A stretch of 64,000 nucleotides of DNA from UBA6912 sp963792895 (GCA_963792895.1 CAWBYA010000007.1:744001-808000); one strand, 5' to 3'. Shown: positions 40,403 through 49,410, numbered from the stretch's first letter. Program-made: numbers and translations. Notes: generated by a model not told the origin, from the sequence alone.

Positions 40403-41710
40403 ATGCTCTCCGTCTTCCGCAACATGTTCCGGATCCCGGACCTCCGGAACAAGATCCTGTTCACGCTGTTCATCTTCGCCATCTACCGGCTGGGCGCTGC
40501 CGTCCCCGTCCCTGGCGTCGACCTCGACCGGGTGCAGTCGTTTGCACAGCAGCAGGAACAGGCGGGGTTCGTCGGGATCTTGAACTTGTTCAGCGGTGGC
40601 GCACTCGAGACCATGTCGGTCTTCGCCCTCGGGATCATGCCGTACATCACGGCGTCGATCATCATGCAGCTACTCGCCGTGGTGATCCCTCGTCTCCAGT
40701 CGCTTCAGGACGAGGGAGAGTCTGGGCGGAAGGTCATCACCCAGTGGACACGCTACGTGACCGTGGCCCTGGCGCTCATCCAGTCGACCGGATTCACGTT
40801 CCTGTTCCACTCCGGGCAGTTCACCGGCGGAGTCGACCTGATCCCCGACTACACGTTGCGCAACGTGCTCACGATTGTCATCACCATGACGGCGGGCACG
40901 GCGATCATCATGTGGCTCGGCGAGCTGATCACCCAAAGAGGCGTCGGCAATGGCATGTCGTTGATCATCTTCGTGAGCATCGTCAGCCAGCTTCCGTCGC
41001 AGCTCGGCATCCTCCAGGCCAACAGCTCGAGCTTCCAGTTCGGCGCCGTCATCCTGCTGATGACGGTGTTGACCGTCGGCATCATCTTCATCGACCAGGG
41101 CCAGCGGCGTATCCCGATCTCGTTCTCTCGACGTGTCCGCGGGCGCAAGGTTCTCGGCGGCCAGAGCACCTACATCCCGCTCAAGGTCAACATGGCGGGC
41201 GTGATCCCGGTGATCTTCGCCACCAGCATCATGTACTTCCCGGTACTGGCCTCGTCGGCGATCCCGTCGACCGGGTGGGGAGCCGCGGTGCGAGACTGGA
41301 TCGACAACAACCTGCTGGCCTCAGGTGCCGGTGGTCTCAGCCCAACCCTCCCGTACATCATGGTGCTTGCGCTGCTGGTGATCTTCTTCACGTACTTCTA
41401 CACGGCCATCCAGTTCGACCCGGAGCGCCAGGCCGAGACGATCCAGCGCCAGGGGGGGTTCATCCCCGGCATCCGTCCGGGACGCGCAACGGTCAAGCAC
41501 CTCCAGCACGTGCTCAGCCGCATCACCCTGCCCGGTTCGCTGTATCTCGCAGTCGTGGCCGTCGCTCCGTCGATCCTCGGCTGGCTGTGGGGCATCCCAG
41601 TCGGGCTGTCCGGCGTTTCGATCCTCATCGTCGCCGGCGTGGCGCTCGAGACGATGAAGCAGATCGAGAGCCAGCTGATGATGCGCAACTACGAGGGCTT
41701 CTTGTCGTGA
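40403..41710 (+). CDS. secY: Preprotein translocase subunit SecY
   Basis: SecY forms the protein-conducting channel. The 435-residue protein has ten transmembrane helices, the plug/TM2 motif GIMPYITASIIMQLL, YYRLGAAVPVPGVD-type start (RLGAAVPVPGVD) and the cytosolic ribosome-binding loops (DQGQRRIPISFSRRVRGRK, GFIPGIRPGRAT). It is followed by adk and map as in many bacteria. Confidence 0.98.
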   Translation: MLSVFRNMFRIPDLRNKILFTLFIFAIYRLGAAVPVPGVDLDRVQSFAQQQEQAGFVGILNLFSGGALETMSVFALGIMPYITASIIMQLLAVVIPRLQSLQDEGESGRKVITQWTRYVTVALALIQSTGFTFLFHSGQFTGGVDLIPDYTLRNVLTIVITMTAGTAIIMWLGELITQRGVGNGMSLIIFVSIVSQLPSQLGILQANSSSFQFGAVILLMTVLTVGIIFIDQGQRRIPISFSRRVRGRKVLGGQSTYIPLKVNMAGVIPVIFATSIMYFPVLASSAIPSTGWGAAVRDWIDNNLLASGAGGLSPTLPYIMVLALLVIFFTYFYTAIQFDPERQAETIQRQGGFIPGIRPGRATVKHLQHVLSRITLPGSLYLAVVAVAPSILGWLWGIPVGLSGVSILIVAGVALETMKQIESQLMMRNYEGFLS

Positions 41711-41746
41711 CGCAGATCGCAGGCCTGCTCGCAGTGTTCTCTCCGG

Positions 41747-42328
41747 ATGACGACGGTGAGTAGGCGCATCCTCTTCCTCGGGCCGCAAGGATCCGGCAAG
41801 GGAACTCAGGCGACTCGGCTGTCCTCCCTCCTCGGCGTGCCACACATCTCTTCCGGAGACATGCTGCGCCAGGCAGTTGCAGAGGGCACCGACCTCGGCA
41901 AGCGCGCCGAAGCCATCATGGCCGCAGGCGACCTCGTGCCGGATGACCTGGTCGTTGCAATGGTGGCGGCGCGGTTGAAGAGAGAAGATGCGCGCTGCGG
42001 CTTCCTCCTCGATGGCTTCCCCCGCACCCAACCACAGGCGCAAGCGCTCGACGATGCAGTGAACGGCGACGCCGTCGACACTGTTCTCCTTCTGGAGGTG
42101 CCGGAGGACGAGCTCATGGATCGGCTCCTCAAACGGGCGGCCGAGCAGGGCCGCAAGGACGACACCTCCGAAGCGATCTCCCGCCGGCTGGCGCTGTACT
42201 GGGAGGAGACCGCCCCCCTTTCGGACTACTACCCAACCCACGGCGTCAAGGTCGCAAGGGTCGATGGCCTCGGGGCCATCGACGAGGTGTTTGTTCGCAT
42301 CGTGACGGCGCTGTCCGAGGGCGCGTGA
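41747..42328 (+). CDS. adk: Adenylate kinase, short type
   Basis: The enzyme interconverts ATP + AMP and 2 ADP. The 193-residue protein has the P-loop FLGPQGSGKGTQ, the AMP site DGFPRT, and GRKDDTSEAISRRL in place of a zinc LID, the short actinobacterial form. ATG 41747 or GTG 41756 could start it. It overlaps map. Confidence 0.97.
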   Translation: MTTVSRRILFLGPQGSGKGTQATRLSSLLGVPHISSGDMLRQAVAEGTDLGKRAEAIMAAGDLVPDDLVVAMVAARLKREDARCGFLLDGFPRTQPQAQALDDAVNGDAVDTVLLLEVPEDELMDRLLKRAAEQGRKDDTSEAISRRLALYWEETAPLSDYYPTHGVKVARVDGLGAIDEVFVRIVTALSEGA

Positions 42329-43107
42329 TGGACGGCAGGGTCATCACCATGAAGGGGCCCGCCGAGTTCGAGAAGATGGCTGTTGCCGGCGCATGCGTCG
42401 CCGCCGTCCATGCCGCCGTGCGCGACGCCGCATTGCCCGGGGTGAGCATGAAGGACCTCGATGCGATCGCTCATCAGGTGATCCGCGATCACCAGTGCCG
42501 CCCGTCGTTCTTGGGCTACCACGGCTACCCGGCGTCGATCTGCGCATCACCGAACTCGGTGATCGTCCACGGTATCCCGGACGACTACGAGCTCCGCAGC
42601 GGTGACATCCTCTCGATCGATGCAGGCGCCATCTACGAGGGATGGCACGGAGATGCCGCCTTCACCATGGCCGTCGGTGATGTGCCAGAGGCGGTCGCTC
42701 GGCTCATCGAGGTCACCGAGCAGGGTCTCTGGAACGGCATCGCCCAGGCCAAGGCCGGCAACCGCCTCGGTGACATCGGCCATGCGATCGAGCAAACGGC
42801 TGCGCCACACGGGTACGGGGTGGTGCGCGAGTACATCGGCCACGGCATCGGTCGCAACATGCACGAGGCTCCCAACGTTCCCAACTACGGACGCAAGGGC
42901 AAGGGGCTGAAACTGAAGACGGGCATGGCGCTCGCCATCGAGCCGATGTTCAACCTCGGCGGGGCCGAAACCGCCCTCCTCGACGACGGGTGGACCGTCG
43001 TCACGGCCGACGGATCGTTGTCTGCCCATTTCGAGCACACCGTGCTCCTCACCGAGCAGGGCTCGATCGTGTCGACCCTCCCCGAGCCGAAACTCGTCGA
43101 CGCATAG
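42328..43107 (+). CDS. map: Methionine aminopeptidase
   Basis: Type I enzyme removing N-terminal Met. The 259-residue protein has the metal ligands in SIDAGAIYEGWHGDAAF, GHGIGRNMHEAP, IEPMFN and the last Glu in SAHFEHT. ATG 42328 lies on the adk stop. In most relatives infA follows; here an accessory block of 4.6 kb intervenes. Confidence 0.97.
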   Translation: MDGRVITMKGPAEFEKMAVAGACVAAVHAAVRDAALPGVSMKDLDAIAHQVIRDHQCRPSFLGYHGYPASICASPNSVIVHGIPDDYELRSGDILSIDAGAIYEGWHGDAAFTMAVGDVPEAVARLIEVTEQGLWNGIAQAKAGNRLGDIGHAIEQTAAPHGYGVVREYIGHGIGRNMHEAPNVPNYGRKGKGLKLKTGMALAIEPMFNLGGAETALLDDGWTVVTADGSLSAHFEHTVLLTEQGSIVSTLPEPKLVDA

Positions 43108-43187
43108 AGCGCTCGCCGCAGGCCGGCGGCGTCGGCTCCCTTCCGCACGCGCAGCGTTGCTCCCCGGCGGTTGATAGGCTCCGCGCA

Positions 43188-43634
43188 ATGATCAGCTCAC
43201 GAGGGGCGGCGCACTCCCGGTCGGCACTGCACCTCATGGTGCTGATCCTCGCTGCTTCGTTCTCGGCTTCCGGCTGCTCCGACGGCTCATGGCTTGGGAT
43301 GGAGCAGGGTGCCACTGAGCAATCGGCCTCGATTTCCGGCACGTGGCGGGTCTTCACCATCGCTTCCCTCGTCGTGGGTGGCCTCGTGCTCGGCCTCATC
43401 CTCTACGCAGCCGTGCGATTCCGCCGGCGCAACGACGTGATCGCCGATCCGGCGCACGACGAAGGGGCGCACATTCTCGCAGATGAGGCGTGGGATGTGT
43501 TGGGGCCACAGGGCTTCACCCGAGACGACGTCATCGAGTGGGCCGAGACGTATCTCATGGCCGAGCACAGTGGCGATGTCGCCTCGTTCGTCGCCTGGAT
43601 CGCCGACCACGAGCACAAGAGGACCCAGGGCTGA
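43188..43634 (+). CDS. Small lipoprotein with a CoxII-like membrane helix
   Basis: The 148-residue protein has a lipoprotein signal (LMVLILAASFSASGC, lipobox SASGC). After about 25 residues comes one hydrophobic helix (FTIASLVVGGLVLGLILYAAV) followed by RFRRRND. This arrangement resembles the N-terminal part of cytochrome oxidase subunit II, but the copper domain is absent; the rest is a short acidic, Trp-containing region (FTRDDVIEWAETYLMAEH). A TAGGCT box lies 7 nt before the ATG, so it is probably leaderless. It may be a remnant or a new small protein. Confidence 0.65.
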   Translation: MISSRGAAHSRSALHLMVLILAASFSASGCSDGSWLGMEQGATEQSASISGTWRVFTIASLVVGGLVLGLILYAAVRFRRRNDVIADPAHDEGAHILADEAWDVLGPQGFTRDDVIEWAETYLMAEHSGDVASFVAWIADHEHKRTQG

Positions 43635-43646
43635 GGCCGAGGACCG

Positions 43647-44393
43647 TCACCGGCTGGCGATGCGGTACCAGTAGCGGTACCTGGTGCGAAACCCAGCCTG
43701 CTCGTACATCGTGCGGGCTCGGGGTGTGGAGGAGTGGACCTGCAGGAAGGCAGCTCGAGCACCCTGTTCGGCTCCCCATCCGGTCAAAGCACGGAGCAGC
43801 CGGCTGCCGAGCCCCTCACCGCGCCGGTCCGGAATGGTGTGCATGGCGTACACGGCGACGTGCGCGTCGTGGACCGCAGCGATGCCCATCGCAACCATGT
43901 CGTCTGCGTCTCGGACCGAGGCGAACACAGTGGGGTCGGTGCGGCGGCGGAGCATTTCGCGCACGACGTCTGGCGGTGTCCCGCTGTCGAACCGGCGCTC
44001 CATGAAACGGGCGAACCAGTCTCCTCCGGGTTCGTTGTCGAGCCGGATGTCGGAGTGCGGTGCGAAGGCAGCGACCGGCCCGACCATCACGTCGACAACC
44101 GGGTCGCGAACGTAGCGGCGCCTGACGAGTTCAGGCTCGAGCCCTGGTTCGGCCAGCTCGGTCATGCGAAAGCTCGCCGGCAGTCCCCGCAATGCGTACC
44201 ACTGCTCGCAGCGGCTGACCTTGTCGTCGAGCGGAAGGGACGACGGCCATAGCGGGCTCACCGAGTTCGACCGTCGTGTGACGCCTGCTGCCGCCCGGAG
44301 GTCCCACCCGTCGAGGCGCTCAGCCTCCAGTGCCGGCCAGGTTGCGAGCCCGACCTCCTCGAGCCGGCGAATCGACCCGACCTGGGCGTCCAT
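43647..44393 (-). CDS. GNAT family N-acetyltransferase
   Basis: The 248-residue protein starts IRRLEEVGLATWPALEAE after MDAQVGS, a two-part GNAT type. The catalytic C-terminal domain has YAMHTIPDRRGEGLGSRLLRALTGWG (acetyl-CoA loop RRGEGLG) and YEQAGFRTRYRYWYR at the end. It is last in a minus-strand operon, starting 1 nt after the esterase stop. The end of its DNA carries GGTACC repeats that encode the YRYWYR stretch. Confidence 0.82.
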   Translation of the reverse strand: MDAQVGSIRRLEEVGLATWPALEAERLDGWDLRAAAGVTRRSNSVSPLWPSSLPLDDKVSRCEQWYALRGLPASFRMTELAEPGLEPELVRRRYVRDPVVDVMVGPVAAFAPHSDIRLDNEPGGDWFARFMERRFDSGTPPDVVREMLRRRTDPTVFASVRDADDMVAMGIAAVHDAHVAVYAMHTIPDRRGEGLGSRLLRALTGWGAEQGARAAFLQVHSSTPRARTMYEQAGFRTRYRYWYRIASR

Positions 44394-44394
44394 G

Positions 44395-45117
44395 TCAGGC
44401 GAGGTCGTCGAGGTAGAGCGGGAGCATCGCCCGCCAGGTGGGCCAGTCATGGTCCCACTCCGTGCCCCACTGGTCGATCCGGTTGGGGACGCCCTTGCTG
44501 CCGAGGACGTCGGCCATGCGCCAGCTCTCGTCCGGCTCCTCCCAGCGGCCGCTGCCACAGGCAAGGACGATGAAGCGTTCGCGCAGCCTGTCGAGCTGCC
44601 ACCCACCAAGCCCCGGGAGGAAGTCGAGCGGCGACGAGAAGTAGAAGTCGTCGCTCCAGTGTCCGTACAGCCACGGCGACAGGTCGAACGTGCCGCTCAT
44701 GCAAACGGCCGCACGGACGATGTCGGGGTGCCGGGCGATCATCTCGACCGCCCAGAGTGCGCCGATGGAGGCGCCTGCGGTGATGATCTCGATGCCGCCG
44801 TCGTTGCAGTCCGCCCGGACCAGCGGCATCAGTTCGTCGACGAGGAAGTAGTCGAACTGGTTCTGAAGCCACATCGAGTGCCTCGGGTCGTCCTTCATCA
44901 ACCACGACCGGCCGGAGATCGAGTCCACGGAATAGACCTTGATGCGGCCCGCGTGGAGCAATCCACCGAGCGCCTCGACGAGGCCGAACCTCTCGACTTC
45001 CTCGGCGTCCCCGCCTGCGGTCGGAAACACCAGGACCGGCCGTCCGTAGTGGCCCCATCGGGCGACGGTGACCGACTGCTCGAGCCTGCTCGAATGCCAG
45101 CGCTCTACGTTCTTCAC
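44395..45117 (-). CDS. Putative esterase (alpha/beta hydrolase, PF00756-like)
   Basis: The 240-residue protein has an alpha/beta hydrolase pattern: RPVLVFPTAGGDAEE, the nucleophile elbow AGASIGAL and a late EWDHDWPTW with a likely catalytic His. It resembles the esterase D/antigen-85 family. GTG start overlaps the ATP-grasp gene by 4 nt. Its partner genes suggest it trims or activates the product of the ligase. Confidence 0.75.
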   Translation of the reverse strand: MKNVERWHSSRLEQSVTVARWGHYGRPVLVFPTAGGDAEEVERFGLVEALGGLLHAGRIKVYSVDSISGRSWLMKDDPRHSMWLQNQFDYFLVDELMPLVRADCNDGGIEIITAGASIGALWAVEMIARHPDIVRAAVCMSGTFDLSPWLYGHWSDDFYFSSPLDFLPGLGGWQLDRLRERFIVLACGSGRWEEPDESWRMADVLGSKGVPNRIDQWGTEWDHDWPTWRAMLPLYLDDLA

Positions 45118-46367
45118 GACCCGGCATCCAGCCGGTCGCGCTCGGTCTTCCGCCAGAACTGGATGAGCCCCCAGAAGTGCTCGGTGAAGTGATCCACCTC
45201 GTGGTCGGGAAACATCGCCTCCACCTTCCGCCGCACGATCCCCTTCGCACGATCGGTACCGAAGTAGTCGTAGGCGGCCTCATCGAGAGCGCCGAGGTTC
45301 TCACTGCAGAAGGCCTCGAAACGCTCGGTGTCGAAGCGCCGATGTGCGATCTCCCCGAGTGCCGCGAGCCTCTCGCCGTAGTCGTCGATGCCCTCGACTG
45401 CGGCGAAGAACTCACGCCAGTCCCGGTCGTGGAGCATGGGGCGATCAGTGGCCGCGCAGAACAGCGACCAGCGGATGAGCGCCTTCACGAGCCACGGGAT
45501 GTGGAAGTGCAGCGAGGTCACCTGACTGTCGGGGTTGGCGTTGGCGAAATCGATGGGATAGAACAGCCCATCCTTGCGCAGCGCCTCGCACGAGTTGAAG
45601 TCCCACCCGAAGAAGCTGTTGATCGTGAGGGTGAGGTCGACCAGTTGGCGGTAGTCGTCACCTTCGACGAAGTCGAAGTCCACCTTGTAGCGATCGTGGA
45701 TGGGAGCGTCGGGGTCGTAGCGGATCAGGTTCACCTGGGGCCCGACGGCCAGGCAGCGGACGAAGAGATCGAAGGGGTCAACAGCCTTTTGGAGGTGCAT
45801 GATGCGAGTCCCTGAGGTGTCGTACGCCTCCTGCAGCTCGTTGCCGTCATCGATCCGGCTCACACCCACCCAGGCTCCGCCGTCGTATGGCTTGATGAAC
45901 AGCGGATAGCCGAGGTCTTCGCCGATGGCTTGCAGATCGAACATCTGGGCGTACCGCTCGAGCGTCACCTCGAGGTCGGCTGCGTGGTCGTACTCCTTCG
46001 GGGGCAACAGATACGTCCTGGGCACCGGCACGCCGAGACGCATCATCGCCACGTACGACGTGTGTTTCTGCATCGCCTGCAGCGTGAAGGGGTCGTTGAG
46101 CACGTAGAGGTCGTCGAGTACGACCGCCTTCTTGATCCATTCCCGACTGGTGTGATACCAAGGTGTCAGCCGGTCGAGCACGACGTCGTACTTGACGTGC
46201 TGGCCGAGGTCGAACGGCTCGATCGTGATGCGCTCCACCTCGAATCGCACCTGCTCGTCGCCAACCGATGCAACGGGACCGAGCCGGTCGAGGATGTCCT
46301 CGTAGAACTGCGGCCAGCAGAGGTCGGCGCCGAGGCTGAGCCCGATGTGGCGGGTCGTCTGCTTCAC
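45114..46367 (-). CDS. ATP-grasp carboxylate ligase
   Basis: The 417-residue protein has an ATP-grasp core: the ATP-binding lysines around YPLFIKPYDGGAWVGVSR, LQKAVDPFDLFVRCLAVG, and the metal-binding end FNSCEALRKDGLFYPIDFAN. The C-terminal 120 residues are not recognisable. Such enzymes join a carboxylate to an amine or thiol. It sits between two esterases in a tightly overlapping operon with a GNAT gene, which suggests a small-molecule or peptide modification pathway. The GTG start at 46367 is 5 nt after the previous stop; GTG 46376 is an alternative. Confidence 0.8.
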   Translation of the reverse strand: MKQTTRHIGLSLGADLCWPQFYEDILDRLGPVASVGDEQVRFEVERITIEPFDLGQHVKYDVVLDRLTPWYHTSREWIKKAVVLDDLYVLNDPFTLQAMQKHTSYVAMMRLGVPVPRTYLLPPKEYDHAADLEVTLERYAQMFDLQAIGEDLGYPLFIKPYDGGAWVGVSRIDDGNELQEAYDTSGTRIMHLQKAVDPFDLFVRCLAVGPQVNLIRYDPDAPIHDRYKVDFDFVEGDDYRQLVDLTLTINSFFGWDFNSCEALRKDGLFYPIDFANANPDSQVTSLHFHIPWLVKALIRWSLFCAATDRPMLHDRDWREFFAAVEGIDDYGERLAALGEIAHRRFDTERFEAFCSENLGALDEAAYDYFGTDRAKGIVRRKVEAMFPDHEVDHFTEHFWGLIQFWRKTERDRLDAGS

Positions 46368-46372
46368 GGGGC

Positions 46373-47532
46373 TCACGCTACCGGCTCGGCCGGGTCCTCG
46401 GCGAGGAGGGCGCGGAGTGCGTCTCCGAGGTTGTTGCGCCAGTTCTGCCAATGGTGGCCGTCCCGGGGCTCCTCGTAGTGGACATCCATTCCCGATGCCT
46501 CGAGAACCGGCACGAAGGCGCGGTTGTCGGCCACCAGGGCTTCGTACATCCCGCACGCCGTCCAGGCTCGTTTCGCCGGCAGGCCGGGTTCGGCGGAGAA
46601 GGCTGCGATGAAGTCGACAACGGGTTGCAGCGACTCGCTGCGATGCCACGGGCCTCCGGTTGCGGTGATGAACGTTCCCGACAGCAGCACGAGAGCGTCG
46701 AACACGCCGGGGTGCCGCCATGCCGTCGCCAGGCTGGCGACCGCACCGAGGCTCGCTCCCGCAATGACCCGGTCGGCGGGGTGGGTGCTGACGTGGAACT
46801 CGGCGATGCAGTGGGGGAGGACCTCGTCCACTACGAACGTCCCGTGGGCCGGGAGCGCCATGTACTCGCGGTTGCGGTCGACGGGATCCATCAGGACGCC
46901 GATGAGCGGTGGCAGAGCTCCGGCGCCGATGAGGTTGTCGAGCACCGTCGTCACGGCTGCGTATTCGATGAGGTCGCTGCCGTCGTGGAGGAAGACCCCT
47001 GGGTAGGGAGCGTCGTTCGGGAAGTCGTCCGGGAGGTACACCGAGAGCGTCCGCACGCCGCCGAAAGCCGTCGAGTCGAACTCGAGCGTCTCGACCGTCC
47101 CCTTTCGGGCGTCCACGGCGGGCGAGGTCCACGCCGGGTCGGTGGCACCAGGGCTGTACGCCACGGAATTGGCTCCAAAGGGGTCGGAGGCGTGGCGCTC
47201 GTTGAGCGGATCGACGATGTGCTGGGTGCGGTCGTGCCCCACCACCTCGAGTTGGTATTCGATGCGGCTGCCGGGGGGCAATTCGACGGTGACATGCCAC
47301 AGGTCGGTGTGGTCGAGTCGCTCGAGCGGCGGTATCTGCGGGAAGAGCCCCATGAAGTGGACCACGCGACACGGCTTCCGCATCACCGACATACACGAAG
47401 TGTCGTCGTCGAGCCATCTACGTAGGGCACGCCTACTCTCGTGAGCCGCCTCCGCAAGTACGCAGGCGCCATCGTGCGCGCCGCGTCGGCGAGCGGCGAC
47501 GGGATCGGATGAGTGGCGAGTCGGTCGGGCAT
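46373..47532 (-). CDS. Enterochelin esterase-like hydrolase (two frameshifts)
   Basis: The C-terminal domain is an esterase of the Fes/PF00756 family: GVRTLSVYLPDDF, FLHDGSD, the nucleophile elbow AGASLGAVASL and the histidine in DGHHWQNW. Upstream, a Fes-like N-terminal beta-domain (DHTDLWHVTVELPPGSRIEYQLEV in two parts) is readable. The first part of the protein lies in three frames: VPYVDGSTTT, then FVYVGDAEAVS, then VVHFMGLFPQIPPLERL, with breaks near 47400 and 47366. A likely start is ATG 47532. It is first in the minus-strand operon. The two close indels are probably sequence errors. Confidence 0.75.
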
Positions 47533-47615
47533 GGCCGACGAGGCTAGTGCACAGACCCGGGGCATCAACGAGCGGTGAGCGGCTGGCTGCGTGCTCCTCG
47601 GATCCCATTTCAGGC

Positions 47616-47644
47616 TTCCCACATCGCCGGTGACCGTCTAGATT
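47616..47644 (+). promoter_or_regulatory. Candidate alpha-operon promoter
   Basis: TTCCCA (47616-47621), 17-nt spacer, TAGATT (47639-47644). The -35 match is weak. A 7-bp hairpin CAGGGGC/GCCCCTG follows at 47664-47682. Confidence 0.4.
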
Positions 47645-47710
47645 GTGCGTGCGGGGCACCCGCCAGGGGCGATTTGCCCCTGCTTCGAGACGCCCCCTAT
47701 CATGCTGTGT

Positions 47711-47736
47711 CCGGCCCACGCCCGGGTCGGGTTTTT
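47711..47736 (+). terminator. Attenuator-like hairpin before infA
   Basis: CCGGCCC (47711-47717) pairs with GGGTCGG (47724-47730), followed by GTTTTTC. It ends 9 nt before the infA start and resembles the rpoB leader terminator. Confidence 0.55.
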
Positions 47737-47744
47737 CTTGTGGC

Positions 47745-47873
47745 ATGAGAGACGACGTCATCGAAGTTGCGGTCACTGTCGTCGAGCCGCTCCCGAACGC
47801 TCGGTTCAGGGTGAAGCTCGGCACCGTCCCCGTTGGCTTCGCACGAGGCAGGATCACGTACCGATACCGATGA
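47745..47873 (+). CDS. infA: Translation initiation factor IF-1, middle third missing
   Basis: The N-terminal part DDVIEVAVTVVEPLPNARFRVKL and the C-terminal end ARGRITYRYR both match IF-1, but only six residues lie between them. The family has about 72 residues; this has 42, so about 30 residues of the OB fold (the region with HISGKMR and the following strand) are absent. The frame is intact. Either the locus is deleted and another infA exists, or the assembly collapsed here. The stop overlaps the rpmJ ATG, so the operon link is preserved. Confidence 0.8.
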   Translation: MRDDVIEVAVTVVEPLPNARFRVKLGTVPVGFARGRITYRYR

Positions 47874-47983
47874 AGGTTTCAGCATCCGCTAAGAAGATGT
47901 GTGAGAAGTGCCGGGTCATCCGCCGTCATGGACGGGTTTGGGTGATCTGCCCGAATCCGCGTCACAAGCAGCGTCAGGGGTAG
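47870..47983 (+). CDS. rpmJ: 50S ribosomal protein L36
   Basis: The 37-residue protein has the zinc ligands in CEKCRVIRRHGRVWVIC and NPRHKQRQG, so it is the zinc-binding form. It starts in an ATGA overlap with infA and ends 3 nt before rpsM. It is too short for most ORF lists. Confidence 0.95.
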   Translation: MKVSASAKKMCEKCRVIRRHGRVWVICPNPRHKQRQG

Positions 47984-47986
47984 CAC

Positions 47987-48363
47987 ATGGCTCGTATCGC
48001 AGGCACGGACCTCCCAGCGAGAAGCGCGTCGAGATTGGCTTGACCTACATATTCGGTGTGGGCAAGACGACATCGCAGCACATCCTGCGCGACCTCGAGA
48101 TCAACGCCGACACGAAGGTTCGCGACCTGACGGACGATGAAGTGGTGCGGATCCGGCAGTACATCGATGCCAACGTGACGGTCGAGGGCGACCTGCGGCG
48201 CGACGTCGCTCAGAACATCAAGCGAAAGATCGAGATCGGCAGCTACCAGGGGTTGCGCCACCGGCGCGGCCTTCCGGTACGTGGCCAGCGGACGCATACC
48301 AACGCCCGCACCCGTAAGGGCAAGTCGGCGCCTGTCGCCGGCAAGAAAAAGGTCGGCAAGTAA
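47987..48363 (+). CDS. rpsM: 30S ribosomal protein S13 (5' frameshift)
   Basis: The ATG at 47987 gives MARIAGTDLP, then a stop is reached within 10 codons. One base away the normal S13 sequence continues: SEKRVEIGLTYIFGVG and, at the end, GLPVRGQRTHTNARTRKG. Adding one C to the CCC run at 48013-48015 restores LPSEKRVEIG and a 125-residue protein. A single-base homopolymer error is the likely cause. S13 contacts the P-site tRNA and forms bridges to the 50S subunit. Confidence 0.94.
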
Positions 48364-48381
48364 GGCAGCGAGAGGGATCAC

Positions 48382-48774
48382 GTGGCGAAGCAGCAGCGAG
48401 CACCCGGTCGGCGGCGGGTCAAGCGGAACATCCCGCACGGCCAGGCCCACATCAAGGCAAGCTTCAACAACACGATCATCACGATCACCGACCAAGACGG
48501 TGCTGTGGTCGCATGGACATCCGGCGGCTCCGTCGGGTTCAAGGGCTCGCGCAAGTCGACCCCGTACGCCGCGCAGGTCGCGGCCGAGCAGGCCGCCCGC
48601 CGTGCTGGTGAGATGGGCATTCGCAAGCTCGACGTCATCGTTCGCGGGTCGGGCTCCGGCCGCGAGACGGCCATCCGCACGCTGCAGAACATGGGCATCG
48701 AGGTGACGGGGATCAAGGACACCACGCCGATCCCCCACAACGGATGCCGACCCAAGAAGAGGAAGCGCGGCTGA
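48382..48774 (+). CDS. rpsK: 30S ribosomal protein S11
   Basis: The 130-residue protein (GTG start) has VKRNIPHGQAHIKASFNNTI, GRETAIRTLQNMGIEV and the Gly/Lys-rich end PHNGCRPKKRKRG. It lies on the 30S platform. It overlaps rpsD by 1 nt. Confidence 0.98.
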   Translation: MAKQQRAPGRRRVKRNIPHGQAHIKASFNNTIITITDQDGAVVAWTSGGSVGFKGSRKSTPYAAQVAAEQAARRAGEMGIRKLDVIVRGSGSGRETAIRTLQNMGIEVTGIKDTTPIPHNGCRPKKRKRG

Positions 48775-49379
48775 TGGCTCGCTACACCGGTCCCCGCACC
48801 AAGCGCAGCAGGCGCGCCCGCCAGTTGCTCGACGAGAACAAGGCGAAATACTTCGATCGGCGGCCCTATCCGCCGGGCGAGCATGGTCGCGGCCGAATCC
48901 GCGAGTCGCAGTACCAGATCCAGCTACGCGAGAAGCAGAAGCTGCGCTTCATGTACGGCGTTCTGGAGCGTCAGTTCCGCCGCTATTACCAGAAGGCTGC
49001 ACGCCAGAAGGGCATCACCGGCGAGAACCTGCTGCGTCTCCTCGAGATGCGCCTCGACAATGTCGTCTACCGCTCCGGATTGGCCCGAACCCGGCCGCAG
49101 GCTCGGCAGCTGGTCAATCATGCGCACTTCCTGGTCAACGGGAAGAAGGTCGACATACCCTCCTACCAGGTCAGACAGGGTGACGTGATCACGATGCGTG
49201 AGCGCAGCCGCGACCTCTTTGCGGTGCAGCAGGCGGTCGACACGGTCGACCGCACTCGTCCCGAGTGGCTCGACATCGATCGGTCCGACCGCAAGATCAC
49301 CGTCACGATGCCGCCCAGCCGCCACCAGATCGACACCCAAATCCAAGAACAGCTCGTCGTCGAGCTGTACTCGAAGTAA
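48774..49379 (+). CDS. rpsD: 30S ribosomal protein S4
   Basis: The 201-residue protein has MARYTGPRTKRSRR, RPYPPGEHGRGR and the S4 domain signature RLDNVVYRSGLARTRPQARQ. The N-terminal region lacks the zinc cysteines, so it is the C-minus form. S4 nucleates 16S assembly and often represses the alpha operon. Confidence 0.98.
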   Translation: MARYTGPRTKRSRRARQLLDENKAKYFDRRPYPPGEHGRGRIRESQYQIQLREKQKLRFMYGVLERQFRRYYQKAARQKGITGENLLRLLEMRLDNVVYRSGLARTRPQARQLVNHAHFLVNGKKVDIPSYQVRQGDVITMRERSRDLFAVQQAVDTVDRTRPEWLDIDRSDRKITVTMPPSRHQIDTQIQEQLVVELYSK

Positions 49380-49410
49380 TCCTGACTCCCGAGCCCCCGA
49401 GGAGCGCCCC

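Noticed and set aside
45114..47417. A 767-codon fusion of a basic protein with the ATP-grasp ligase
   Set aside because: The upstream 340 codons lie out of frame with the Fes-like esterase and are Arg/Pro-rich shadow sequence; the real ligase start is near 46367.
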